DNA of 64,000 nt. Origin: Zygnema cylindricum. Taxonomy: Eukaryota > Streptophyta > Zygnematophyceae > Zygnematales > Zygnemataceae. Location of the stretch: contig JBBHKE010001760.1 in the NCBI GenBank assembly GCA_037447655.1, positions 1 to 64,000 of the forward strand, read 5' to 3'. The translations under genes were made by a program, and so were the position numbers. Below the pieces are notes generated by a model. That model ran no database searches. It was not told where the DNA came from and saw only the letters and a list, made by a program, of their open reading frames with translations. Positions within the stretch are counted from its first letter, which is position 1, and each line of letters begins with the position of its first letter. Shown here piece by piece: positions 1 to 10,900 of this stretch.

Positions 1-839
1 AAGAAATGGGAGTGTGAGCTAGGCAGCAGAACGCTTAATGACCAAAAAAATAGTCACTAAACTATCTTGACAATTTCACAAGAAAATAATAAAAGAAAAG
101 GTCAAATCTTCCAAAAGAGAAAAAAAAAAGAATGAAAGCATGAATTCTTGTGCTCTTGAAATTGTGAGCACATAATTCATCTAAAATTCACTAAGTACCA
201 AGCCTAAAGCTGAGCGTCTAACTTACTGTACATACATGCGTTCTATGTAGTCGTCTGCGCCTAGTTTGGATTCTGGCCAATAGACGACAAGAATCATATG
301 CCCCGCGTTACAAAATCTACAGCCTAAGGATAAAAACCCTTCCTACGCTACATATGAATGCGTGAGACCTCCAAGGGTCCACGACTTAAAATGGACCAAT
401 CGCGTCGTTGTGCGCAGTTTGACTCTCGTTCGTCCGTTCATCTGCGTCTTTGGCGGTTGTTGATTCGAATTCGTGCTACTGGTACATATTTCCACGTTGG
501 CGCTTCAATTCGCCAATCGTATGTACAAAATCTTAAACTTGTTTGCGTAAATTCCGGCGCCTAACGAATAGACGTACGTACCTAAATCTTGATCACGCGT
601 TTCACGAAGCTTGACAATTTCGCGTGCGGAATCCAATCTGTACGACTTGTCACCACCAAATCGTACTAAACACAAATTAGTGAGGCGTTAGTCTAAAAGT
701 GCCGGTTTTATACGAGTAAGTGCAATAAAATGCAATTAAAATGTGGTTAAGATGCGGCTAAAATGCGACGACGTGATACGACATGACACAGGTCTTTAAC
801 TCAGATTTGGATCTCACTAGTTAACAAATATAAAAGTGG
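1..839. repeat. Old LTR-like sequence, no gene
   Basis: No credible coding region is visible; the short open frames here show no recognisable domain. The stretch at about 180-560 resembles the DNA on both sides of the element at 17557-22028: both contain a 'gataaaaaccc/gtaaaaacc' stretch, then an ACTACAT-like string, then a 'cgacttaaa' motif. I infer a decayed LTR or other dispersed repeat. Around 726-772 there is a short degenerate tandem repeat based on 'taaaatgcggc'. The right boundary is set by the start of recognisable copia gag near 840. Confidence 0.4.
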
Positions 840-2212
840 ATCTTTGCAGCACTAACAATTGGCAGAAAATAAGATTGCAATAAGAGAGGAAGCATGAACA
901 ATTATTGCAATGATCTAGGAGAATTATTTGGAGAGTTAGAGAGAGCAGGTAACTCATGGTCTGATAGACAAAAAGAAAAAACCTAGATGATGAAGTTACC
1001 TGAAGAGTATGAGAATATGATTAACCGGTTGCAGGATATAGGAGATAGTAATTGGAATTGTTATGATTAACCGGTTGCAGGATATAGGAGATAGTAATTG
1101 GAACTGGTATGATACAGTGGGAATGATTTTAGTAAAAGAAAGCACCATAGAACCTAGGAGAGGGAGTCCAAGTGTTCAAGCATTTGCTACAGGATGTGAT
1201 TGGCGGAAGCGTGATGAGGAGAAAAGGAAAGATCCCTATCGAAACTTTGGAGGAAGAGGACAAGGAGGTGGCAAATTTGATCGACAAGGGAGAGGAACTC
1301 CTAGAGGAGGACTATGTCATTTTTGCAAGAAACCAAGACACTATATGGCAGATTGTGTCAAACTTGCAGATCTCCGATTGAAAGATGGACAAGGAACCTC
1401 AAGGGATGGAGGAAATAAAAATGCCTTCTTAACTCAAATTTATGATAAAAAAGAGGAGGATGCGACCAAACCGGAAGAAGAGCTTGAGGAGCTCTTCTCA
1501 ATTCGAAAACCACTGAGAAGCATGTCCACATTCCATAAGAGGGATCAACACGAGGATGGGTGGATCATAGTCTCAGAAGCCTCAATGCATATGTGCAAGG
1601 ATAAGAGGTGGTTTACTAAACTAAGGAAAATCCCAACAGTTGAGATAGATTACAAAGATGGTAGAGTAAAAAACACTAGTCTCGTCGGATCTGTTGACTT
1701 AAAGGTTCTAGTTGATGGGAAAGCCTCAATTGTAACACTCTCAGATGTTCTTTACATTCCACAACTTAGCAAAAACCTAGTCTCTATAGTTGTCCTAGAT
1801 GAAAAGGAGTTTGAGACAGGAACTAAGAAAGGAATTTTCACAGCCAATTTTGATAATGAGGTTTATTTCATAGCTAAGAAGGGTAGTCAAGGAATTTTCA
1901 GAATTGTACTCTATAATGAAAAGAGTGTTTTTTACTCGTGTGCAAGTGATATGATGCTTTAGCACAAAAGATTGGGGCATGTGCATCTAGATAGATTAAA
2001 GAAAATGAAAAAAATGGGAATGGTCGATGGTATTACATTTGAGGATGATGAGACCTCATATGATTGCAGTGGATGTGCCCAAAAGAAGATTCATAGACTT
2101 CCATTCCCAAAGGCAACAACTTTTAGGAGAGAGAAAGTATTGGATCTAATTCACACTGATGTTTGGGGACCTGCTAAGTATACTTCACATGGAGGGAAGA
2201 GATGGATGTTAA
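840..2212 (+). pseudogene. Copia gag-protease-integrase remnant
   Basis: This is the middle of a Ty1/copia polyprotein. Capsid-like sequence runs to about 1190, a CCHC zinc knuckle (CX2CX4HX4C, starting CHFCKK) lies near 1315-1360, a retropepsin-like segment begins near 1558, and the GAG-pre-integrase segment (RLGHVHLDRL) and start of integrase (HTDVWGP) lie at 1966-2180. The protease active site reads VSEA where the family has DSGA, so the catalytic Asp is lost. A TAG at 1960-1962 replaces the Trp expected before HKRLGH; the frame is otherwise shared by 1063-1962 and 1972-2212. A TAG near 986 and a 46-bp tandem duplication also break gag. The frame stops at 2212 because another element inserted there, and resumes at 10867. 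Confidence 0.85.
1017..1108 (+). repeat. 46-bp tandem duplication within gag
   Basis: Two adjacent near-identical copies (1017-1062 and 1063-1108) begin ATGATTAACCGG and differ only near the end of the unit. The period of 46 is not a multiple of three, so the duplication shifts the gag frame. Confidence 0.9.
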
Positions 2213-3384
2213 TGTTAAAATTTAAGTATTTTATAGGTCTAGATATTGTAAAATAAAAGCCAAAACAATGACAACTTGCCTCTAACTCTTCACTTAAGTC
2301 CCCACACTTGCCGCAGTCACTGAAGACTTGAGGAGGAGTTAGATCCATGGCTGCCTAGGGTGTCCAAAACGACAAGAAGGCAAATCTTGATAGAGTTATC
2401 TAAAATATTTGACGGTCGCGTGATTTGATCCGGGTACCTGCCGTCCGTCAAATTAGCGGGTAGCCTTAACTTATAAGTCTAGGATTAATGATAAGATATA
2501 TTAGGTTTGATAAATATTTATTATGTTACACGTAGACTAGTTCATTTCACGGGATATAGATACGTAATGCATTGATACAGTTTTTGTACGATTTTAATGT
2601 ACTATATGAAACGGATAGCTCGCATTTGTTTCGAACACGAAACAAATACCGCGCACGTATTTATGACGGCTACGATCAAAACTCGGTTTTGATCAGACGA
2701 CCAGAAAGGATGCCGAGATCGCGGAAGATGATTTCGGCGGTTTGCGGTCATCGCCACATAGGATGACACGTGGCAAAATGACATTGGATCGCGACATCTC
2801 CGAGGATTACGGGAACGAATTTGGAGATAACATATGTTGACATTTTGGCCATGTTGTATGGTGATGGTACAAAAAGTACATCAGCACAAGTACTTTTCTA
2901 TTCGACACAGTAATTTAATTGGTGCCGTAAGTTAGTAGATAGAGTTTTAGAGAAAGATAGGACTTAGAAAAATTTATTAGGTAGCAGCCTCTTTCCCAAA
3001 GAGCTCCTATACAAAAGGGTCATCTTTGACCATTCATATCTATCAATTTACTTGACCATTTTCAGTGATTCTTTTTGCTGCCGACTCAAGGGAGTCCAAG
3101 CTAAACACGGATGTAGTCGATCAGAGTTTTTGCCTGCAGAGGTGGCTGCATTTCTAAGGGAAAGTCAAAGTGGGTGAATGTGTTTAAAACTTATATTCTA
3201 ACTTTGCATTCTGTGGTGGAACTGAGCACACAGACGGTCTTATTTCACAGGGTGAAATTATAATGGGTTTGTGATGTTTAAGGGGTCAGTCATTTGGGTT
3301 TATATCAACTTAGAGTCAGCACTATCTAGATAAGCTTCTTTTCGATCTGCGATTTCTGTGGGTAATGGAACACATTGAGTTTAA
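2213..3384 (+). repeat. 5' LTR of element A1
   Basis: Begins TGTTAAAATTTAAG after the target sequence GTTAA and ends just before the PBS at 3385. It aligns along its length with the 3' copy at 9693-10866. It contains the G-box 'gacacgtggc' (near 2765) and the GTAC-rich inverted pair (near 2870-2905) shared by the other LTRs. The terminal CA has mutated. Confidence 0.85.
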
Positions 3385-3399
3385 GGTTATGGGCCCACC
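3385..3399 (+). promoter_or_regulatory. Primer-binding site, half initiator tRNA-Met type
   Basis: GGTTATGGGCCCACC directly follows the 5' LTR. It matches the complement of the anticodon stem-loop of plant initiator tRNA-Met rather than its 3' acceptor end. Its last five bases, CCACC, were the target of the nested insertion. Confidence 0.75.
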
Positions 3400-4593
3400 T
3401 AAAACTCTGAGACCTCCATTGGCCCTCTGAGTATGCAGATCCAAAAGAAACTAATCAAGATAGTGCCGACTCCAAGTTGATATAAACCCAAGTGACTGAC
3501 CCCTTGACAGTTAGAACCCCAATATAGATTCACCCTTGTGAAATAACACTTTCTGTTTGCTCAGTTCCACCACAGAATGCAAAGTTAGAATATGAGATTT
3601 AGACACATTCACCCACTTTGACTTTCCCTTAGAAATGCAGCCACCCTGGCAAAAAAAACTCTGACCGACTACACCTCTGTGTAGCCTGGACTCCTTTGAG
3701 TCCGCATCAAATAGAATCACTGAAAATGGTCAAGTAAATTGATAGTTATGGCTGCCCAAAGTTAGCCATTTATACAAGGTGCTCTCTTAGAGAGAGGGTC
3801 CTATCTGCCAAATATTTCTAAGTCCTATCTCCCTCTAAAACTCTATCTACTGAAGTAGGGCACCAATTAAAACATTGTGTCGTACAGAAAAGTACAGGTG
3901 CCGGTGTACTTTATGTACGGCCATAGTACGACATGGCCAAAATGTTGACACGTGTCATATCCGGATTCGTTTCCGTAATCCCCGGAGTTGTCGCAATCCA
4001 ATGTAGTTTTGCCACGTGTCACTCAATGTGGCGGTGATCGCAAACCGCCAAAATCGTACTCCGCGATCTCGACATCCTTCGCGGCCGTCCGATCAAATTT
4101 GGATTTCAATCGTGGCCGTCATAAATACTTGCGCGGTATTCTTTCTGGCGTCAAACAAACTGCGCGGTATGTATTTCGTATCCGTACCGTACGTCGTACT
4201 TTACACAACTGTTTCTATGCAGTATGCATATTGTTCTCGTTAAATGTATTAGTCTTATTCTAACTATTTAAATCAATATCATACCACATATACTCTATCA
4301 TATAACTTAGACTATTTGGATAAGGTTACCGGCTACTGCGGGTTTGACGCATGGCAGGTACTAGGATCAAATCCTGGCTCTGTCAAACTCCCTTTTAGAG
4401 AGAAAACCTTATAAAACAACTGCCTGTCTTTCTCTAGGCAGCACAGGCAGCCATGACTAACTCCTCCTCCAGTCTTCAGTGACTGCGACAAGTATGGAGA
4501 CTTGAGTGAGGAGTTAGAGGCAGGCTGTCAATATGTATTACTTTGCTTTTTATTTTGGAATCTCTAGACCTAGAAAATACTTGAATTCCAACA
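3400..4593 (-). repeat. 3' LTR of element A2
   Basis: Read on the minus strand it starts TGTTGGAATTCAAG after the purine run gtagaaaataaggggag (4594-4610) and ends in a mutated TTTTA. It is about 1.19 kb and near-identical along its length to 6619-7810. Confidence 0.85.
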
Positions 4594-4611
4594 CTCCCCT
4601 TATTTTCTACT

Positions 4612-5109
4612 CTATTTTCCATTCAACTTCGATAAACAAGTAAACAAACACCCCCTCTCATTTTTCTTTTTTTTTTTCCTTTTTCCTTTTTCTTTCATAA
4701 AACTTAAGTATTTAACACAGTGCATTAAATGAACTGAAATAATAATTGCATCACACATTTTATTTAACATCCCACTTTTCATAAATCCGAGCAAAGATTT
4801 TATCCACTTAATCACTTTTTTATCCACACACAAACCGATTTCCCTCTTGCGATCCAAACAGCCAGCCCCATCTCCAATCTGCAACATACACCCAGATGCT
4901 AACCCTTTTACAGGCATATCTTCACAAGTGACATCACACCAAGTAGTGATGTCAAATCCATCCACCCCCAAATATTCCCAAAAAACACTAGTCCGCACTA
5001 AGTTCCTCATAAGATCTACATCTTTTGTACTCATATTTTTATCCATGATAATTACCCCCATTTTCTGAACTTCCCTCACTCTCCCCCATGGAATTCTTTC
5101 CACTATCAC
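4612..5109 (-). pseudogene. Decayed RNase H tail of element A2
   Basis: The frame contains DITTWCDVTCED followed by SGCMLQIGDGAGC and WIKSLLGFMKSG. These match in order the copia RNase H segments TTWSDASYGD, SGYVLQIGDGACCW and MWVKSLL seen intact elsewhere in the window, but the central STMEAEYMA catalytic segment is gone. In A2, A1 and the 37.4-38.3 kb fragment, this remnant follows the charged gag spacer directly, so the loss of protease, integrase and RT predates the spread of these copies. Confidence 0.7.
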
Positions 5110-5696
5110 TTTCTAAATTTAATTCCTTATAAATATTTCTTCTCCCCTAAACCTTTAATCAAATATTTCTCTTCTCCCCTATCTTTAAAAACCCCTTCTA
5201 GTTTCACTTCTCACCTTTCCTCGGAACCCGTTGAGGTCTCCCTTTCAGACCAGTTTTCTAATTCCAAAATACCTATAAAATTATCCTCATTAATTTTATT
5301 TTTCCCGTTTTTACTTATGGATCCTAGATCTGACTTTCTCATTTCTAAGTCATACACTTTACACTCCTCGTTATCCTCAAGTACCTCCTCTCTCTTTACT
5401 TCCCTTATACCTCCAAAAGCACACTGTTGCCTTCGTGGAATTTTTGTGTGCTTTTCTCTCTTCCCCATACTACTAATCCGGAGAAGCTCTAAAATATCTT
5501 CATCCTCTTTCTCCTCTTCCCCTTCTTCCTCCTCATCCACATTCCAACTTCTAAGTTTTTCCAAACAAGGGCATTCCTCCAAATAATGACCCGGTTCCCT
5601 ACAAAAGAAGCAAACCCCCTTTTTCAAAGCTCCCGTTTCTTTTCCCCTCCCTCTATTTCCACCAAAGTTCCGATAAGGTTTACCTTTGTCTTTCTT

Positions 5697-5827
5697 CCTC
5701 TCATCACGCTCTCGCTCGTCACCACCGTTCCTCTCATCACTCTTCCGCTCATCACCACCGTTCCTCTCATCACGCTTCCGCTCGTCACCGTCGTTCCTCT
5801 CATCACGCTTCCGCCAATCACCACCAG
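5697..5827 (-). repeat. 33-bp coding minisatellite in gag
   Basis: About four units with period 33 (5697, 5730, 5763, 5796) encode the repeated 11-residue motif NGGDERKRDER on the minus strand. The same place in A1 has only about one and a half units, so copy number varies between family members while the frame is kept. Confidence 0.85.
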
Positions 5828-6603
5828 TTGAAAATGTATTGACCCTTTCCCTTCCCCTACGAAGCTCCAAAGTGCTTTCCCTCACAAGAATTATCCCCAT
5901 GGTAAAGATCTAAGTCCATGAGGAGCCATCCATTGCCTACATACGACAAATTATGTTTTCGTATTCATTTGGGAGTTTGATAAGTAGTGTATTAATCTTA
6001 CTCTCCTCAGATTCTACATATCGCGCACTAGTAAGCTCAACATATAACGCAACAATATCATTGCAAAACTCTAACATGCTAGCGCCTTTATAAACATAGG
6101 CATCTATTTCCTGTTTTACTAATTACTGCCACTGAATAGTCTCACTCTTATAAATCTGAGTTAGTTCCTCCCATATGTGTGAAGACTTGGTTAGACTTAA
6201 AAGAGTGATAGCTATCGACTTAGACACATATCTAAGTATGAGATGTTTTGCTATAGTGTTTTTGTATTCCCATATTTTTCTGTCATTTTCTTCAGTTTTA
6301 ATCCCTACATGTTGTACCATAGCTGAGAGCCTAGCTCCCCTCACCATAGGTGTCCCTTTTTCCTTCTAACCTATTTCCCCATCCACGGAAAGATTTTTCC
6401 CTTCACCTTCCGTTGCATCTGAACTCCGGTTGATATTATGCGCAACCTCAGATGAATCTCCATAGTAAGCTCCTCCAAAGCCAATTGGCGGACATCTCAC
6501 TTGTCCCGAAAGAATTCCCCATAAGTGCTTCTCGAAAAGCAATCCCGCCATTGTAAACTCCCAATAAGTGAAGTCTGTTCCATCGATCATAGGCACCCTA
6601 GAT

Positions 6604-6618
6604 GGTGGGCCCATAACC
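6604..6618 (-). promoter_or_regulatory. Primer-binding site of element A2
   Basis: On the minus strand GGTTATGGGCCCACC follows the LTR terminus TTTCA directly. It matches the anticodon-arm complement of initiator tRNA-Met, as in A1. Confidence 0.75.
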
Positions 6619-7810
6619 TGAAACTTTGAGACCTCCATTGGCCCTCAGAGTATGCAGATCCAAAAGAAGCTAATCTAGATAGTGCCGACTCCAAGTTGAT
6701 ATAAACCCAAGTGACTGACCCCTTGACAGTCAGAACCCCAATATAGATTCACCCCTGTGAAATAACACTTTCTGTGTGCTCAGTTCCACCACAGAATACA
6801 AAGTTAGAATATGAGATTTGGACACATTCACCCACTTTGATTTTCCCTTAGAAATGCAGCCACCCTGGCAGACAAAAACTCTGACCGACTACACCCCTTT
6901 GTAGCTTGGACTCCCCTGAGTCCGCAGCAAAAAGAATCACTGAAAATGGTCAAGTAAATTGATAGTTATGGCTGCCCAAAGTTAGCCATTTATACAAGGT
7001 GCTCTCTTAGAGAGAGGGTCCTATCTGCCAAATTTTTCTATGTCCTATCTCCCTCTAAAACTCTATCTACTGAAATAGGGCACCAATTAAAACATTGTGT
7101 CGTACAGAAAAGTACAGGTGCCGGTGTACTTTATGTACGGCCATAGTACGACATGGCCAAAATGTTGACACGTGTCATATCCGGATTCGTTTCTGTAATC
7201 CCCGGAGTTGTCGCAATCCAATGTAGTTTTGACACGTGTCACTCAATGTGGCGGTGATCGCAAACCGCCAAAATCGTACTCCGCGATCTCAGCATCCTTC
7301 GCGGCCGTCCGATCAAATTTGGATTTCAATCGTGGCCGTCATAAATAGCGCGGTATTCTTTCCGGCGTCAAACAAACTGCGCGATATTTATTTCGTATAC
7401 GTACCGTACGTCGTACTTTACACAACTGTTTCTATGCAGTATGCATATTGTTCTCGTTAAATGAATTAGTCTTATTCTAACTTTTTAAATAAATATTATA
7501 CCACATATACTCTATCATATAACTTAGACTATTTGGATAAGGTTACCGGCTACTGCGGGTTTGACGCATGGCAGGTACCATGATCAAATCCTGGCTCTGT
7601 CAAACTCCCTTTTAGAGAGAAAACCTTATAAAACAACTGTCTGTCTTTCTCTAGATAACACAGGCAGCCATGGCTAACTCCTCCTCCAGTCTTCAGTGAC
7701 TACGACAAGTATGGAGACTTGAGTGAGGAGTTAGAGGCAGGCTGTCAATATCTATTATTTTGCTTTTTATTTTGCAATCTCTAGACCTAGAAAATACTTG
7801 AATTCCAACA
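6619..7810 (-). repeat. 5' LTR of element A2
   Basis: Starts TGTTGGAATTCAAG at 7810 and ends TTTCA at 6619, 1192 bp. It carries the shared G-box, the GTAC inverted pair and, near its end, the start codon of gag (6636-6638). Confidence 0.85.
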
Positions 7811-9692
7811 CCACCATCTAGGGTGCCTATGTTTGATGGAACAAGCTTCACTTCTTGGGGATTTATGATGGAGGGATTGCTTTTCGAGAAGCACTTATGG
7901 GGATTTTTTTCGGGACAAGTGAGATTGTCGCCACCTGGCTTTGGAGGAGCTTACTATGAAGTTTCATCTGAGGCTGCCCAGAATATCAACCGAAGTTCAG
8001 ATGCAACGGAAGGTGAAGGGAAAACCTAGGCGTGGATGGGGAAATAGGGGAGAAAGAAAAAAAGACACCTATGGTGAGGGGAGCTAGGTTCTAGCTATGG
8101 TACCACTTGTAGGGATTAAAACTGAAGAAAATGACAGAAAAATATGGGAAAACAAAAACACTATAGCAAAGCATCTCATACCGAGAAACGTGTATAAATC
8201 CATCGCTATCACTCTTATAAACTTAATAAAGTCTTCAGAGATATGGGAAGCACTAAGTCACATTTATAAGAGTGAGATTATTCAGAGGCAGCAATTAGTA
8301 AAAGAAGAAATAGATGCTTATGTTTATAAAGGCGGTAGCATGATAGAGTTTTGCAATGATATTGCTGCGTTATATGTTGAGCTTGCTAGTGCGGGATATG
8401 TAGAATCCGAGGAGAGGAAGATTAATACACTATTTATGAAACTCCCAGATGAGTACGAAAACATCATTTGTTTTATGCTGGCAATGGATGTCTCCTCATG
8501 GACTAAGAGCTTTACCATGGGGATAATTCTTGTGAGGGAAAGCACTTTGGAGTTTCGTAGGGGAAGTGACAAGGTGACTCTATTTACAGTTGGTGGTGAC
8601 TGGCGAAAGCGTGATGTGAGGAACGACGATGACAAACGGAAGCGTGATGAGAGGAAGAAAGACAATGATAAACCTTATCATAACTTTGGTGGAAAGGGAG
8701 GGAGAGGAAAAGACACGAGAGCTTTGAAAAAAGGGGTTTGCTGCTTTTGTAGGGAACCGGTTCATTATATAGAGGAATGCCCTTGTTTCAAAGAACTTAG
8801 AAGTTGGAATGTGGACGAGGAGGAAGAAGGGGAAGAGGAGAAAGAGGATGAAGATATGTTGGAGCTTCTCCGCATCGGTAGTATAGGGAAGAGAGAAAAA
8901 CACATAGAAATTCCACGTAAGCAATACTGTGCTTTTGGAGGTATAAGGGAAGTAAAGAGAGAGGAAATACATGAGGGAGTTCAAAAAATTGAGGATAGTT
9001 TCATAGATATTTTGGAAACAGAAAACTGGTCGGAAAAGGAGACTTCAACGGATTCTGAGGAAAGGGGAGACGTGAAACTAGAATGGGTTCTAAAGGAAAG
9101 GGGAGAAGAGGAATGTTTAATGAAAGGTATAGGGGTGGAGAAATATTTATTGGGAATAAATTTAGAAAGTGATAGTGGAAAGAATTCCATGGGAGAGAGT
9201 AAGGAAAGTTCAAAAAATGGGGTGAGAATCATGGATAAAAATATGGGTTCGGAAGATGTAGATTTTGAGGAACTTAGTGGGGACTCTTCATTTAAGGATA
9301 AATTTTGGGGGTAATGTTTTTGACATCACTAATGGGAGTGACACCCTCTATAAAAGTGTGTCTGTAAAAGGGTTAGCATCTGAGTATGTGTTGCAAATTG
9401 GGGATGGGGCTGATTGTTGGAAATAGAAAAGGGAAAGTGGATTTTGGTTGGATGAAAAGGGGAGGAGGTGGATAAAATCTTTGCTCCAATTTTTGAAAAG
9501 TGGCATGCAAAATAAAATGTATGATCGACAAGATGAAATTGTTTTTGGTCATCTAATACACTTTCTTAAATATAAAGGCATTCGCTTCAAGCTTGATGAA
9601 TGAAAAAGAAAAAATGAAAGGAAAATATATATAAATGTATTTGTTGTTTTTGAAGGGAGTTGAAAGTAAAGTAGACTAGAAAATAAAGGGAG
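7811..9692 (+). pseudogene. gag and RNase H remnant of element A1
   Basis: The interior resumes with the duplicated CCACC and then the gag N-terminus (RVPMFDGTSFTSWGF, 7823-8029). After a stop near 8027 and a stop at 8092, a long open frame 8097-9314 (405 aa) gives the rest of the capsid domain, a CCHC knuckle (CCFCREPVHYIEEC, near 8740-8783) and a long Glu/Lys-rich tail. Past the stop at 9312-9314, in shifted frames to about 9600, are RNase H fragments (EYVLQIGDGADCW, RRWIKSLL). The polypurine tract ends at 9692. No protease, integrase or RT motif is present. Confidence 0.8.
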
Positions 9693-10866
9693 TGTTGAAA
9701 TTTAAGTATTTTATAGGTCTAGAGATTGTAAAATAAAAGCCAAAACAATGACAGCTTGCCTCTAACTCTTCACTCAAGTCCCCACACTTGTCGCAGTCAC
9801 TGAAGACTTGAGGAGGAGTTAGATCCATGGCTGCCTAGGCTGTCCAAAGAGGACAGGAAGGCAAATCTCGATAGAGTTATCTAAAATATTTGACGGTCGC
9901 GTGATTTGATCCGGGTACCTCCCGTCCGTCAAATTAGCGGGTAGCCTTAACTTATAAGTCTAGGATTAATGATAAGATATATTAGGTTTGATAAATATTT
10001 ATTATGTCACACGTAGACTAGTTCATTTCACGGGATATAGATACGTAATGCATAGATACGGTTTTTGTACGATTTTAATGTACTATATGAAATGGATACC
10101 TCGCATTTGTTTCGAACACGAAACAAATACCGCGCACGTATTTATGACGGCTACGATCAAAAACTGGTTTCGATCAGACGGCCAGAAAAATGCCGAGATC
10201 GCGGAAGAAGATTTCGGCGTTTCGCGGTTATTGCCACATAGGATGACACGTGGCAAAATGACATTGGATCACGGTATCTCCGGGGATTACGTGAACGAAT
10301 GTGGAGATGATATGTGTCGACATTTTGGCCATGTAGTACGGTGACCGTACAGAAAGTACAACGGCAACTATACTTTTCTGTACGACACAGTAATTTAATT
10401 GGTGCTGTACGTCAGTAGATAGAGTTTAAGAGAGAAATTGGACTTAGAAAAATTTAGTAGGTAGCAGCCTCTTTGCGAGAGAGCTCCTGTACAAAATGGT
10501 CATCTTTGACCATTCATATTTATCAATTTACTTGACCATTTTCAGTGATTCTTTTTGCTGTGGACTCAAAGAGAGTCCAGGCTACACAGGGGTGTAGTCG
10601 ATTATAGTTTTTGCCTGCCAGGGTGGCTGCATTTCTAAGGGAAAGTCAAAGTGGGTGAATGTGTCCAAAACTCATATTCTAACTTTCCATTCTGTGGAGG
10701 AACTGAGCCCACAAAAAGCCTTATTTCACAGGGGTGAAACTATAATGGGTTTGTGATTGTCAAGGGGTTAGTCATTTGGGCTTATATCAACTCGGATTCG
10801 GCACAATCTAGATAAGTTTCTTTTGGATCTGCGATTTCTCTAGCCAATGGAGCACACAGAGTTTTT
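9693..10866 (+). repeat. 3' LTR of element A1
   Basis: Begins TGTTGAAATTTAAG after the purine-rich tract and ends GAGTTTTT before the duplicated target GTTAA (10867-10871). It contains the G-box near 10244 and the GTAC inverted pair at 10346-10386. Confidence 0.85.
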
Positions 10867-10900
10867 GTTAACTATCACATATGATTCGTCTAGATACACT
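10867..10900 (+). pseudogene. Short continuation of the integrase frame split at 2212
   Basis: After the GTTAA duplication the sequence reads, in the frame left at 2212, LTITYDSSRYT. This corresponds to the LTITDDWSRYS step that follows the RWM(L/M) motif in copia integrase, seen at 35.6 kb in this window. The frame is cut again at 10901 by another LTR. Confidence 0.75.

Larger units (their letters stand above)
5211..6638 (-). pseudogene. gag of element A2 with in-frame stops
   Basis: One reading frame runs from the ATG at 6638 down to 5211 and is interrupted by three in-frame stops (at about 6366, 6123 and 5905). It begins MEVSKFQVMGPP, and its first codons lie inside the 5' LTR, before the PBS. 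Then come a capsid domain of the copia gag (UBN2/DUF4219) type, a 33-bp repeat array, a CCHC knuckle (CFFCREPGHYLEEC, near 5570-5615) and a Glu/Lys-rich tail. At least one stop is a CAA to TAA change relative to A1. The product would be a nucleocapsid precursor that needs enzymes supplied in trans. Confidence 0.8.
3400..7810 (-). mobile_element. Non-autonomous copia-type element A2 (minus strand), nested in A1
   Basis: A complete LTR element of 4411 bp on the minus strand: 5' LTR 6619-7810, PBS 6604-6618, interior 4594-6603, polypurine tract 4594-4610, 3' LTR 3400-4593. The 5-bp duplication CCACC flanks it at 3395-3399 and 7811-7815. The interior carries a gag frame and an RNase H remnant only. 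It belongs to the same broad family as A1, which it disrupts. Confidence 0.9.
2213..10866 (+). mobile_element. Non-autonomous copia-type element A1 (plus strand), split by a nested element
   Basis: An LTR retrotransposon with 5' LTR 2213-3384 and 3' LTR 9693-10866, both beginning TGTT and about 1.17 kb long. It is flanked by a 5-bp duplication GTTAA (2208-2212 and 10867-10871). The PBS at 3385-3399 reads GGTTATGGGCCCACC, which I recognise as complementary to the anticodon arm of initiator tRNA-Met. The polypurine tract (agaaaataaagggag) immediately precedes the 3' LTR. The interior resumes at 7811 after an insertion of 3400-7810. It encodes gag, a charged spacer and an RNase H remnant, with no protease, integrase or RT. 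Joining 2212 to 10872 restores the integrase reading frame of the host copia remnant, confirming the boundaries. Confidence 0.9.

Noticed and set aside
2572-4263. Several 60-90 aa frames within the LTRs
   Set aside because: They recur in every LTR copy in differing frames and reflect shared LTR sequence, not genes.
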